Source: Planctomycetota bacterium
Lineage (GTDB): Bacteria; Planctomycetota; UBA1135; UBA2386
Direction of reading: 5' to 3'
Length of the DNA stretch: 46,564 nucleotides
Assembly (NCBI GenBank): GCA_016793305.1
Contig: JAEUHU010000358.1
Coordinates: forward strand, 1 to 46,564
How positions within the stretch are numbered: position 1 is the first letter of the stretch; every line of letters starts with the position of its first letter. The notes beneath the pieces are model-generated. The model did no database searches. It was given only the letters and a program-made list of their open reading frames with translations, and was not told the DNA's origin. Shown here in pieces: positions 33,245-40,560 of this stretch. Made by a program: the position numbers and the translations under genes.

Positions 33245-33967
33245 GTGAAGCTCCGTCCCGCGTTCGTCGTCCTCGTCTCGTCGCTCGCGGCGCTGCCAGC
33301 CCAGGCTCCGGCCTGGCTCGGCAAGGTCGAAGCGCTGCTGACCGCCGCCGCTGCCCGCCCCGAGGCGGTCGGCTTCTCGGTCGGCATCGCCCAGCGTGGC
33401 GAGCTGCTGCTGGCGAAGGGCTACGGGCTCGCCGAGGCCGAACATGGTGTGCCCGCGACGGCGACGACGCGCTTCCGCATCGGCTCGGTGACGAAGCAGT
33501 TCACCGCCGCGCTGATCCTGCGGCTGGTCGAGCGCGAGCAATTGTCGCTCGACGACGACCTGTCCGCGCTCGTGCCCGAGTTCCCGCTGCAGGGCAGGAA
33601 GGTCACGATCCGCCAGCTGCTGCAGCACAGCAGCGGGATCGCCAACTACACCGACGTCACGCGCCTCGTGCTCGGCATCGAACGCGCGAAGGCCAAGGAC
33701 GAGCCGATCCCCGCCGAGGTGCTGGCGGCCGCGGCCGGTCGCTTCGAGTTCGCCGAGCTCGAGATGGTGGTCGCGATCACCGGGCGCGACGGCCAGCTGT
33801 TCGCGAAGGGCGAGGCCGAAGGTCAGGACGAGTTCCGGCTGCAGTTCCAGGGCGAGCGGGCGTTCCGCGCCTCGTTCGACAGCGAGGTGCGGCTCGAGTT
33901 CTCCGCCGACTGGAAGGAGCTGACGCTGGTGCAGGGTGGCGGGCTGTTCGTCGGCAAGCGGCCGTGA
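33245..33967 (+). CDS. Beta-lactamase-family serine hydrolase with the middle missing
   Basis: A 240-residue exported protein (signal ending ALPAQA). It begins like a class C beta-lactamase/PBP-type hydrolase: the SxxK nucleophile motif is in GSVTKQFTAALIL, followed by LLQHSSGIANYTD. The normal family then has about 150-200 residues with the YxN and HTG/KTG motifs. Here the chain jumps instead to the small C-terminal beta domain that usually ends such proteins (AGRFEFAELEMVVAI ... LEFSADWKELTLVQ). The reading frame is intact with no stop or frameshift. Catalysis is therefore unlikely; binding or a residual role is possible. It lies 19 bases after the M14 peptidase. Confidence 0.8.
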   Translation: MKLRPAFVVLVSSLAALPAQAPAWLGKVEALLTAAAARPEAVGFSVGIAQRGELLLAKGYGLAEAEHGVPATATTRFRIGSVTKQFTAALILRLVEREQLSLDDDLSALVPEFPLQGRKVTIRQLLQHSSGIANYTDVTRLVLGIERAKAKDEPIPAEVLAAAAGRFEFAELEMVVAITGRDGQLFAKGEAEGQDEFRLQFQGERAFRASFDSEVRLEFSADWKELTLVQGGGLFVGKRP

Positions 33968-34029
33968 GGCTCTGGCGGGCGCCGGTGCCACGGCCTTGTG
34001 CCGAGCCGGGCGCTGGGCACACTGCGGCG

Positions 34030-34368
34030 ATGCGCCTCCGCCCGAAGGGCTGCCTTCTCGCGATGCTCCTCGCCGGCTGCACGTCCCCGCAATGGGCGGT
34101 GTGCGTCGTCAACGACACCGGGGCGGTCGTGCCGGTCGTCGGCGTGCAGCTGACGTGGGGCGCGGCGCACCCCGAGATCGGCGGGGCCTGCCAGGACCTG
34201 GCGCCCGGCAACAGCATGACGGTGACGGGGGACGGTGGGCCCTATTCGCCCGCGGTGCGCCTGCGCGTGCAATGGCAGGCCGGGGGCGAGGAACAGGAGT
34301 ACTTCGTGAGGTCGCGGCTCGGTGACCCGCGGGAACGGGTGCTGTCCTTGTCGATCTGGCGTGAGTAG
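34030..34368 (+). CDS. Small lipoprotein, unknown function
   Basis: A 112-residue protein with a lipoprotein signal (MRLRPKGCLLAMLLAGCTSP, lipobox cysteine 18). The remainder (VCVVNDTGAVVPVVGVQLTW ... VRLRVQWQAGGEEQEYFVR) is a short beta-rich domain that I cannot name. The ATG at 34030 was chosen because the signal peptide starts there. It lies 62 bases after the serine hydrolase on the same strand and may end that group; a long dyad follows downstream. Confidence 0.68.
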   Translation: MRLRPKGCLLAMLLAGCTSPQWAVCVVNDTGAVVPVVGVQLTWGAAHPEIGGACQDLAPGNSMTVTGDGGPYSPAVRLRVQWQAGGEEQEYFVRSRLGDPRERVLSLSIWRE

Positions 34369-34455
34369 GCCGGAGCCCGCAGAGTCGCCCCGGGTCGCCT
34401 GGCGCGGTGCGGTGGGGGGCCACGGCACGAGCTCCGGGTGGTGGCGGGTCGACGG

Positions 34456-34498
34456 GTGGAAATCTCCGGAATCCGCCTCCGGTTCCGGCTCCTTCCAC
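34456..34498. promoter_or_regulatory. Long bipartite dyad upstream of the second ECF sigma gene
   Basis: GTGGAA-N4-CCGGAA-N11-TTCCGG-N4-TTCCAC is symmetric around position 34477 with 12 matched bases per arm. It ends 21 bases before the chosen ATG of the sigma gene. It could be a two-site operator; alternatively, with TTTT at 34502-34505 it could be a terminator for the small lipoprotein gene. Confidence 0.5.
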
Positions 34499-34519
34499 GC
34501 CTTTTCGAAGTGGTGTTTG

Positions 34520-35167
34520 ATGTGCCACGCCGTGAGCCAACCCGAACGCAGCTCTGATCCCGCCGAGGACCCCGCCGTCGGCAGTGGGCGAGCCGATCGT
34601 GCCGCCGACCTGGCGCGGCGCAACGCCTGGTGCGAACGATTCTACCCCGAGGTGCAGGCGCGGGTGCACCACATGCTCGCCACCGACGTGCGGCGGGGCC
34701 GCCCCTGGCTCGCGAGCATGCTGAGCACCGGCGACATCGTGCACGAGGTGTTCCTCGGCGTCGTCCGCGACTACGACGGGTTCCGCGGCAACAGCGAAGG
34801 GGAGTTCGTCGCCTACCTGGCGCGGCTCGTGCGCAACCGGATCGTCGACACCGTGCGCCACCACCAGGCCGGCCGTCGCGACCGCCGGCTGCAGGTCGAC
34901 GCCGTGCCGGACCTGCCCGCGGGCGAGCGGTCGCCGGGGTCGAAGCTGAGCGGGCGCGACGACGCCGAACTGCTGGCCGGCATCCTGCAGACCTTGCCCG
35001 AACGCGACCGGGCGTTGTTGCGCGGGCGACTCGAGGACGAAGAGCCGTTCCAGGACCTCGCCTTTGCCCTCGGCTACGCCTCGGCCGACAGTGCGCGCAA
35101 GGCGTTCTGCGCCGTCCAGGCGCGGGTGCTGGCGCGATTGCAGCGCGCCCAAGGGGGCTCGTCGTGA
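34520..35167 (+). CDS. ECF-type sigma factor, kinase-linked group
   Basis: A sigma-70-family regulator of 215 residues. Region 2 is in FYPEVQARVHHMLATDVRRG and MLSTGDIVHEVFLGVVRDYD, followed by FRGNSEGEFVAYLARLVRNR. Region 4 is in LLAGILQTLPERDRALLRGR and the helix-turn-helix DLAFALGYASADSARKAFCA. The longer spacing in region 2 matches the ECF group found beside protein kinases in Planctomycetota. Its TGA overlaps the GTG of a Ser/Thr kinase, so regulation by phosphorylation is likely rather than by an anti-sigma. The ATG at 34520 and GTG at 34532 are both possible. A 43-base dyad lies just upstream. Confidence 0.9.
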   Translation: MCHAVSQPERSSDPAEDPAVGSGRADRAADLARRNAWCERFYPEVQARVHHMLATDVRRGRPWLASMLSTGDIVHEVFLGVVRDYDGFRGNSEGEFVAYLARLVRNRIVDTVRHHQAGRRDRRLQVDAVPDLPAGERSPGSKLSGRDDAELLAGILQTLPERDRALLRGRLEDEEPFQDLAFALGYASADSARKAFCAVQARVLARLQRAQGGSS

Positions 35168-37695
35168 GTGCGGCCGGCGATCCGCCGCCGCCTGCCGACG
35201 ACGGGGGCGACCCGTTCGCCCAGCTCCTTGCCGAGGCGCTGGAGCAGATCGAGCGCGGCGAGCCGGTCGATCCGGCCGTGCTCTGCAAGGACCACCCCGA
35301 GCTGCAGCAGCAGCTGGTCGCGGCGCTGGGCCAGGTCGCGAGGCTTCCCGACCTCCATCGCAAGGCCGCCGACATCGACCAGAGCCTCGGCGGCGCGCTC
35401 GCCGATCGCTACGACCTGGAGCAGCGCATCGGTGCCGGGGCGATGGGGGTCGTCTACGCGGCGCGCGATCGACGACTCGATCGCGAGGTCGCGATCAAGG
35501 TGCTGCGGCCGGACCTGGTGGTCGGCGCGCGCATGGACACCCGCCTCGCGCGCGAGGGCGAAGTGCTGGCGCGGATCCGCCACCGCAACGTCGTCACCGT
35601 GCACGATTGCGGTCGCGCCGGCGACGGCCGCACGTTCCTCGTGCTGGAGCGCCTGCAGGGTTGCACCGTGGCGCAGTTGCTGCGCAACGAGACGGTGCCG
35701 GGTGCGCCGTCCGGTGCGGCAGGCCGGCTCGCCCGGTTCGTGGCGGTGCTCGGCGAACAGGCCATCGCGCACGACACCGACGTGCGGCAGGTGGTCGACT
35801 GGATCGTGCAAGCGTGTGCCGGCGTGCAGGCGGCCCACGAGACCGGCGTCGTGCATCGCGACCTGAAGCCGTCCAACCTGTTCCTCGAACGGTCCGGCCG
35901 GCTGGTCGTGCTCGACTTCGGCATCGTCTCGGTCGGCGAGCATCCGACCGTCGGCAGCGACGGCTACCCGCTCGGCACGCCGGCCTACATGGCGCCCGAG
36001 CAGGTCCGCAAGGAGCGCGCGCCCGACGTGCAGTGGGACGTCTACGGGCTCGCCGCGACGCTCTACCACCTGCTGACCGGCCACGCGCCCTACCGCGGCA
36101 CCCTGCCGCAGGTGCTCGACGCGCTGCGGCACGGCGAACCGACGCCGGCCGACCGGCTGCGGCCGGGGCTGCCGATCGATCTGCTGGCGGTGCTCGAGAA
36201 GGGCATGGCGCGCTCGCCGAGCGCTCGCTACGCGACGGTGCAGGAGCTGCGGAACGACCTGGTCGCGTGGCTCGAGTTCCGGCCGGTGTCGGCGCGGCGG
36301 CGCACGTGGCTGGCGATGGCCGCGACGCGGGTCGGCCGTTCGCCGTTCGCGCGGGCCACGGCACTGCTGCTGGTGCTGTTGGCGATCGCCGGGTTCCTGT
36401 GGCATCGCAGCGAAGTGCACGCCGAACGCCGCACCGCGCGCGAGCTGGCGATCGTCAGCAGCCTGCCGCCGTCGCTGCTCGCCGACCTGCCGGCGAGCCG
36501 CGCCGGCAACCCGCTGCGTCGCTCGGCCGCCCTGGACCGCACCCTGGCCGAGTGGATCGAGCTCACCGAGACCCCGTGGATGCCCCGCGCGGTGCGCGCC
36601 GTGCATCGGCTGGACGGCGGCGACTTCGCCGGGGCGGCCACCGACGTGGCCGCGATCGTCGCCCTGGGCGACGCGCCGTTCGCCGCGGGGGTGCAGCAGA
36701 CCCTCGCAGCGGGGCAGCCGCCGCAGGTGCCCGCCGTGCACCCGCCGGTCGGCGGGCTGCACGATCGTTGCCTGCTGGTGCAGTTGGTGCTCCGGCAGTT
36801 CGAGGAGCTGCCGGCGTGGGTGGGCCCGCTGCTCGAGGTCGACGACGCGCATCGCCGCCACGACGGCATCGCCCACCTGTGGGCGATCGTCCGCATGGCC
36901 GAGGCCCTGCAGCGTGACGAGTTCAGGAACCAGGAGCGACGTTTCCTGACCCTCGAAGAGTTCCTCGTCGAGCACGCGACCCGGCGCGAGGCCGCGTCGG
37001 CGATCCTGAGCCACGTGGCGTCGGTGACACAGGTCTTCCTGGGGCGCTTCGCGGCAGGGCGCGCCGCGGCCGAACAGGGCCTCACGCTCGCGCCGGACGA
37101 CTACTCGCTCGCCATCCAGGTCGGCACCACGCGGCTGCGCACCGGGGATGCCGAAGCAGCCCTTTCGGCGTTGCGCCGGGCGATCGAGTTGCATCCGAAC
37201 GCGCTCACCGCCCACGAGTCGGCTTGCGATGCGCTGCTGGCCCTCGGCCGGATCGACGAGGCGGAGCGCTTGCTGGACGCGCCGGTCTTCGCCGCCCCGG
37301 GCCGCGCGACAGCCGTCCGTCTGCAACAGCTGGGGCTGATCGCGCTGGCCCGTTACGACGTCGATTCCCTTGCCGAGGCCCTCGCCGCGACCTTCGACCG
37401 CGCACGCGCCGCAGCGGTGCGCGCGCACCTCGAGCGGGCCCGCGACCACTTCGCCGCGGCCGACGCCACCGGCGAAGTCGACGTCGCGCTCGAGCGCGTG
37501 CTGTGCGCAGGCCTGCTCGGCGAGCCGTTCTCGACCCGGGACCTGTTCGAGTTGCTGGCCCAGCGTCCCATCGACGCGGCGTTGCTCGAGCGCGCGGTGG
37601 GAATCCTGCCGAAGTCCCTCGACGCTGCCGAGGTCGAAGCGCTGGTGGCGTTCCTCACGTCCCAGGTGCAGGCCCTGGGGGGGCGCCCGCAGTGA
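35164..37695 (+). CDS. Membrane-bound Ser/Thr protein kinase with TPR-like C-terminal domain
   Basis: A Hanks-type kinase of 843 residues. After an 80-residue N-terminal part with the PAVLCKDHPELQQQLVAALG motif come the glycine loop IGAGAMGVVY, catalytic Lys112 (VAIK), HRDLKPSN (D233, N238), DFG (251-253) and GTPAYMAPEQ (271-280). All catalytic residues are present. One membrane segment (about 397-413) separates this from a 430-residue helical region with TPR-like units (GLTLAPDDYSLAIQVGTTRL, AIELHPNALTAHESACDALL). It is translationally coupled to the ECF sigma factor, its most likely target. The TPR part, placed outside, may sense a protein partner. Confidence 0.94.
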   Translation: MSAAGDPPPPADDGGDPFAQLLAEALEQIERGEPVDPAVLCKDHPELQQQLVAALGQVARLPDLHRKAADIDQSLGGALADRYDLEQRIGAGAMGVVYAARDRRLDREVAIKVLRPDLVVGARMDTRLAREGEVLARIRHRNVVTVHDCGRAGDGRTFLVLERLQGCTVAQLLRNETVPGAPSGAAGRLARFVAVLGEQAIAHDTDVRQVVDWIVQACAGVQAAHETGVVHRDLKPSNLFLERSGRLVVLDFGIVSVGEHPTVGSDGYPLGTPAYMAPEQVRKERAPDVQWDVYGLAATLYHLLTGHAPYRGTLPQVLDALRHGEPTPADRLRPGLPIDLLAVLEKGMARSPSARYATVQELRNDLVAWLEFRPVSARRRTWLAMAATRVGRSPFARATALLLVLLAIAGFLWHRSEVHAERRTARELAIVSSLPPSLLADLPASRAGNPLRRSAALDRTLAEWIELTETPWMPRAVRAVHRLDGGDFAGAATDVAAIVALGDAPFAAGVQQTLAAGQPPQVPAVHPPVGGLHDRCLLVQLVLRQFEELPAWVGPLLEVDDAHRRHDGIAHLWAIVRMAEALQRDEFRNQERRFLTLEEFLVEHATRREAASAILSHVASVTQVFLGRFAAGRAAAEQGLTLAPDDYSLAIQVGTTRLRTGDAEAALSALRRAIELHPNALTAHESACDALLALGRIDEAERLLDAPVFAAPGRATAVRLQQLGLIALARYDVDSLAEALAATFDRARAAAVRAHLERARDHFAAADATGEVDVALERVLCAGLLGEPFSTRDLFELLAQRPIDAALLERAVGILPKSLDAAEVEALVAFLTSQVQALGGRPQ

Positions 37696-37777
37696 ACTCT
37701 GCCGTCCCTGCCGAACTCGGCTCGCCTCGCGACACACCAAAGACGTCGTGCGCCCGCTCCCTCTTCGAGTGACTCCC

Positions 37778-39286
37778 ATGATCCCACGTAGCGCTGTCGT
37801 TCTCCTGTTCGCTGGGCTCGCCGCGGCCCAGACCTACACGCCGCCCCCGATGACGGTCCGGCCACTGCCGGCACGGGGCATGATGTCGGGACTGTCGGCC
37901 GGCCTGGTGTTCGAGAACAAACCGTCGGCCGTGATCCACAAGGGGCCGAGCCTGCCAGCGGAGCTGCACACGTTCCAGTCGCAGCACGTGCCCGGGGTCG
38001 CGAACTACACGATGGAGGCCGTGCTCGTCGGGCTCGGGATACCGAATGCGCACGAGTTGCTGCCCCTGATCGAGGTCGATGCGATCAGCACCGGCAACGA
38101 CCTGCTGCCGATCTTCCACGCGCCGCAGAACGGCCCGCACCCGCAGTGCTTCCAGGTCGCCTACGGTCCGACCATCTGGGCCACGCTCGCGGTCGTGCAG
38201 GAGTGGAACGGAGTCACGGACATCTTCGGTTGCTACTTCGACAACCGGTTGTTCCCGGAACAGCTGCGCAACACGGTCGTCCAGGAGTTCCTGGCCTCGG
38301 AACTGCTGCCGGTCGGGTTCGACCCCGAGGGATCCCCGATCACGGCGTTGGACTTCGCGATGGGCCAGATCCTCGCCAATCGTGGCTATCCCGATCCTGG
38401 GGTCATCGACTGCGTCAACAGGCTCTACTTCTCGCTGACGCACTCGAGTGCGATCGCCTTGCAACCGCTGTTCGCCTTCCCGATCGACGGCTCGACCATC
38501 TTCCAAGTCGACTACAACGGGGTTGGTGACATGGTCGGCTTCAGTTCCTTCCAGCCTCCCGTTCCGGCCGGAGTCGGTGGCACGGAGCAACTGGACATCG
38601 ATGCGCTCGGGGTCGCCATGGTCACGGTTCCGGCCCCGGCACCCGTGGGGGCCCAACCGATCCACACCGGTCTGATGTTGCTCGTCTCCTACACCCAGGC
38701 CGTGAACGGCGAGGAACTGTTCGCGATTGCGCAGCAACAGCCGGGGAACTCCATCGCCCTGCCGCTGCGTTCGCCGACCCGGCAGAAGCTGGCCGGTCCT
38801 GGAGGGCTCCTGCCTGGTCGTGTGAAGGGTCTCTGCGGCCGTGACCCGGAGGGCTACTTCGGCGCCCGGAGCTTCGGCGTGCCGACCGTCGACCTGACCT
38901 CGGGCTCCGAGGATGCCGTCACGCTGCAATCGACCCACGTCTTGAGCGTGGAGGTGGCGACGGTGGTCTCGGGCACGTCGGCCCCTTCGGGCCTCGATCA
39001 GGTGACCCTGTCGGGCGTCGTCGCAGGGGCGCCACAAGACGGCTGCGATTGCGTCCTGTGGGTGTTGCACAAGGGGCAGTACCGTTGGTTCTCGCTCGGG
39101 GTCTGGCCCGCCAACCAGACGTCCATCCCGTTCTCGATCGACCTCGACACGCCGTGGGCGAAGCCAGGGCCGGGCTCCAACGTGGTCGAGAACGAGTACG
39201 AGCTGATCGTGACGATGCTGCCCGGGCCGACCAGCGCAGCGCTGCCGGCGCTGTCGAACCGGGCGCTGGTCACGCGACGACCCTGA
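37778..39286 (+). CDS. Secreted protein of unknown function
   Basis: A 502-residue protein with a signal peptide (MIPRSAVVLLFAGLAAAQ). No domain is recognised. The mature part is beta-rich with few charges, includes Cys pairs (GLCGRDPEG, QDGCDCVLWVLHKG) and ends ALPALSNRALVTRRP. Codon use is looser than in neighbours: it has ATA (38039), AAT, CAA and several TTG codons, suggesting a different origin or weaker selection. It follows the kinase gene by 82 bases and may be a separate unit. A short tandem repeat starts right after its stop. Confidence 0.72.
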   Translation: MIPRSAVVLLFAGLAAAQTYTPPPMTVRPLPARGMMSGLSAGLVFENKPSAVIHKGPSLPAELHTFQSQHVPGVANYTMEAVLVGLGIPNAHELLPLIEVDAISTGNDLLPIFHAPQNGPHPQCFQVAYGPTIWATLAVVQEWNGVTDIFGCYFDNRLFPEQLRNTVVQEFLASELLPVGFDPEGSPITALDFAMGQILANRGYPDPGVIDCVNRLYFSLTHSSAIALQPLFAFPIDGSTIFQVDYNGVGDMVGFSSFQPPVPAGVGGTEQLDIDALGVAMVTVPAPAPVGAQPIHTGLMLLVSYTQAVNGEELFAIAQQQPGNSIALPLRSPTRQKLAGPGGLLPGRVKGLCGRDPEGYFGARSFGVPTVDLTSGSEDAVTLQSTHVLSVEVATVVSGTSAPSGLDQVTLSGVVAGAPQDGCDCVLWVLHKGQYRWFSLGVWPANQTSIPFSIDLDTPWAKPGPGSNVVENEYELIVTMLPGPTSAALPALSNRALVTRRP

Positions 39287-39287
39287 G

Positions 39288-39353
39288 TCTCCGGTCGTCG
39301 GGTTCTCCGGTCGTCGGGTTCTCTGGCCCGCCGGGTTCTCTGGCCGGCCGTTG
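39288..39353 (+). repeat. Four-copy tandem repeat of about 16 bases
   Basis: The unit TCTCCGGTCGTCGGGT occurs twice perfectly (39288-39303, 39304-39319). Two diverged 17-base copies follow, beginning TCTCTGGCC (39320-39336, 39337-39353). The array starts 1 base after the stop of the unknown secreted gene and fills much of the 146-base gap before the CDF gene. The origin is replication slippage; a role in transcription ending is possible but unproven. Confidence 0.8.
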
Positions 39354-39432
39354 CGGCACCTGGGTGGCAGCCGCAGCCGAGGTTCGGGCCGGCTGGTGCA
39401 CCGTCCCACGCGGCCCGGCATGATGCGCGTCC

Positions 39433-40455
39433 GTGCAGGATCCGCGCAGCAGCTCCGCCGCCCCGTCAGCGCCCGAACGGGGCCACACCGGCATCGCCGT
39501 GGTGTCGCTGGTGGTCGCCGTGCTGCTGCTCGGCGTCAAGTTCTTCGCCTACCACCGGACCGGCTCGCAGGCGATCTTCAGCGACGCGCTCGAGTCGATC
39601 GTCAACGTCGTCGCCGCCGCGTTCGCGCTCGGGGTCCTGACGTATGCCGGCCAGCCGGCCGATCGCGACCATCCGTACGGGCACGGCAAGGTCGAGTTCT
39701 TCTCGGCGGCGTTCGAAGGCGGGCTGATCTTCTGCGCCGCGGTGCTGATCCTGTGGCAGGCCGGCGTGGCCTTCGTGCACGGCCAGGCGCCGCAGCAGCT
39801 CGACCTCGGCCTCTGGCTGACGCTCGGCGCCGGGCTCGCGAACGGGGCCCTCGGCCTGTGGCTCGTGCGGCACGGCCGGCGCCTGCATTCGGCGGCGCTC
39901 GAAGCGGACGGCCACCACGTGTTGTCCGACTTCTACACCAGCCTCGGCGTGGTCGGTGGTCTGCTGGCGGTGTGGCTCACCGACCTGCCGTGGCTCGATC
40001 CGCTGGTCGCCGCGGCGATGGGGCTGTTGCTGCTGGTAACCGGCTGGCAGCTGGTCGCGCGCGCGATCGCCGGCCTGCTCGACGCCGAGGACCCGGTGCT
40101 GCTGCGGCAGCTGGTCACGGTGCTCGACCAGCACGTGCGCGACGGCGTGATCCGCATCCATCATCTGCGGGCGATCCGCGCCGGGCGCTTCCGCCACGTC
40201 AGTGCGCACCTCGTGGTGCCCGAGTTCTGGAGCGTGCAGCAGGCGCACGACACCGCCGAGGCGCTGGCCGCGAAGGTGCTGCGCGAACTGCCGGGCGACG
40301 GCGACATCGACTTCCACACCGATCCGTGCGAACGCAGCTACTGCCGCAGTTGCGATCTCGACGCCTGCTCGGTGCGCGCGCAACCGTTCGTCCGGCTCGA
40401 GCCGTTGACGGTCGACGAAGCGGTGGCACCGGATCCGCACGCACACGGCCGCTGA
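39433..40455 (+). CDS. Cation diffusion facilitator (CDF) metal transporter with Cys-rich tail
   Basis: An inner-membrane exporter for divalent metals such as zinc, iron or manganese, exchanging for protons. The 340 residues include about six membrane segments and the family signatures SQAIFSDALESIVNVVAAAF (TM2 metal site), DHPYGHGKVEFFSAAFEGG and EADGHHVLSDFYTSLGVV (TM5 site). A cytoplasmic ferredoxin-like domain follows from about residue 215. The end carries C-X4-C-X2-C-X4-C (in DPCERSYCRSCDLDACSVR), an extra likely metal-binding site not found in classical members. The GTG start at 39433 fits the first helix. Metal specificity is unknown. Confidence 0.93.
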   Translation: MQDPRSSSAAPSAPERGHTGIAVVSLVVAVLLLGVKFFAYHRTGSQAIFSDALESIVNVVAAAFALGVLTYAGQPADRDHPYGHGKVEFFSAAFEGGLIFCAAVLILWQAGVAFVHGQAPQQLDLGLWLTLGAGLANGALGLWLVRHGRRLHSAALEADGHHVLSDFYTSLGVVGGLLAVWLTDLPWLDPLVAAAMGLLLLVTGWQLVARAIAGLLDAEDPVLLRQLVTVLDQHVRDGVIRIHHLRAIRAGRFRHVSAHLVVPEFWSVQQAHDTAEALAAKVLRELPGDGDIDFHTDPCERSYCRSCDLDACSVRAQPFVRLEPLTVDEAVAPDPHAHGR

Positions 40456-40560
40456 ACCCTGCTCCGATGCCCAGGGGCGCGCGGATCGTCGCCGAGCCGG
40501 TGGCGGAGTTCGCTCCGGCCAAATAAAACGCCGACCGCGTCGTCGAAGGCGCCCCGCTGC

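Noticed and set aside
37205..37772. Small open frames overlapping the end of the kinase gene on both strands
   Set aside because: They overlap the TPR-like coding part, have no start signals and show shadow-type composition.
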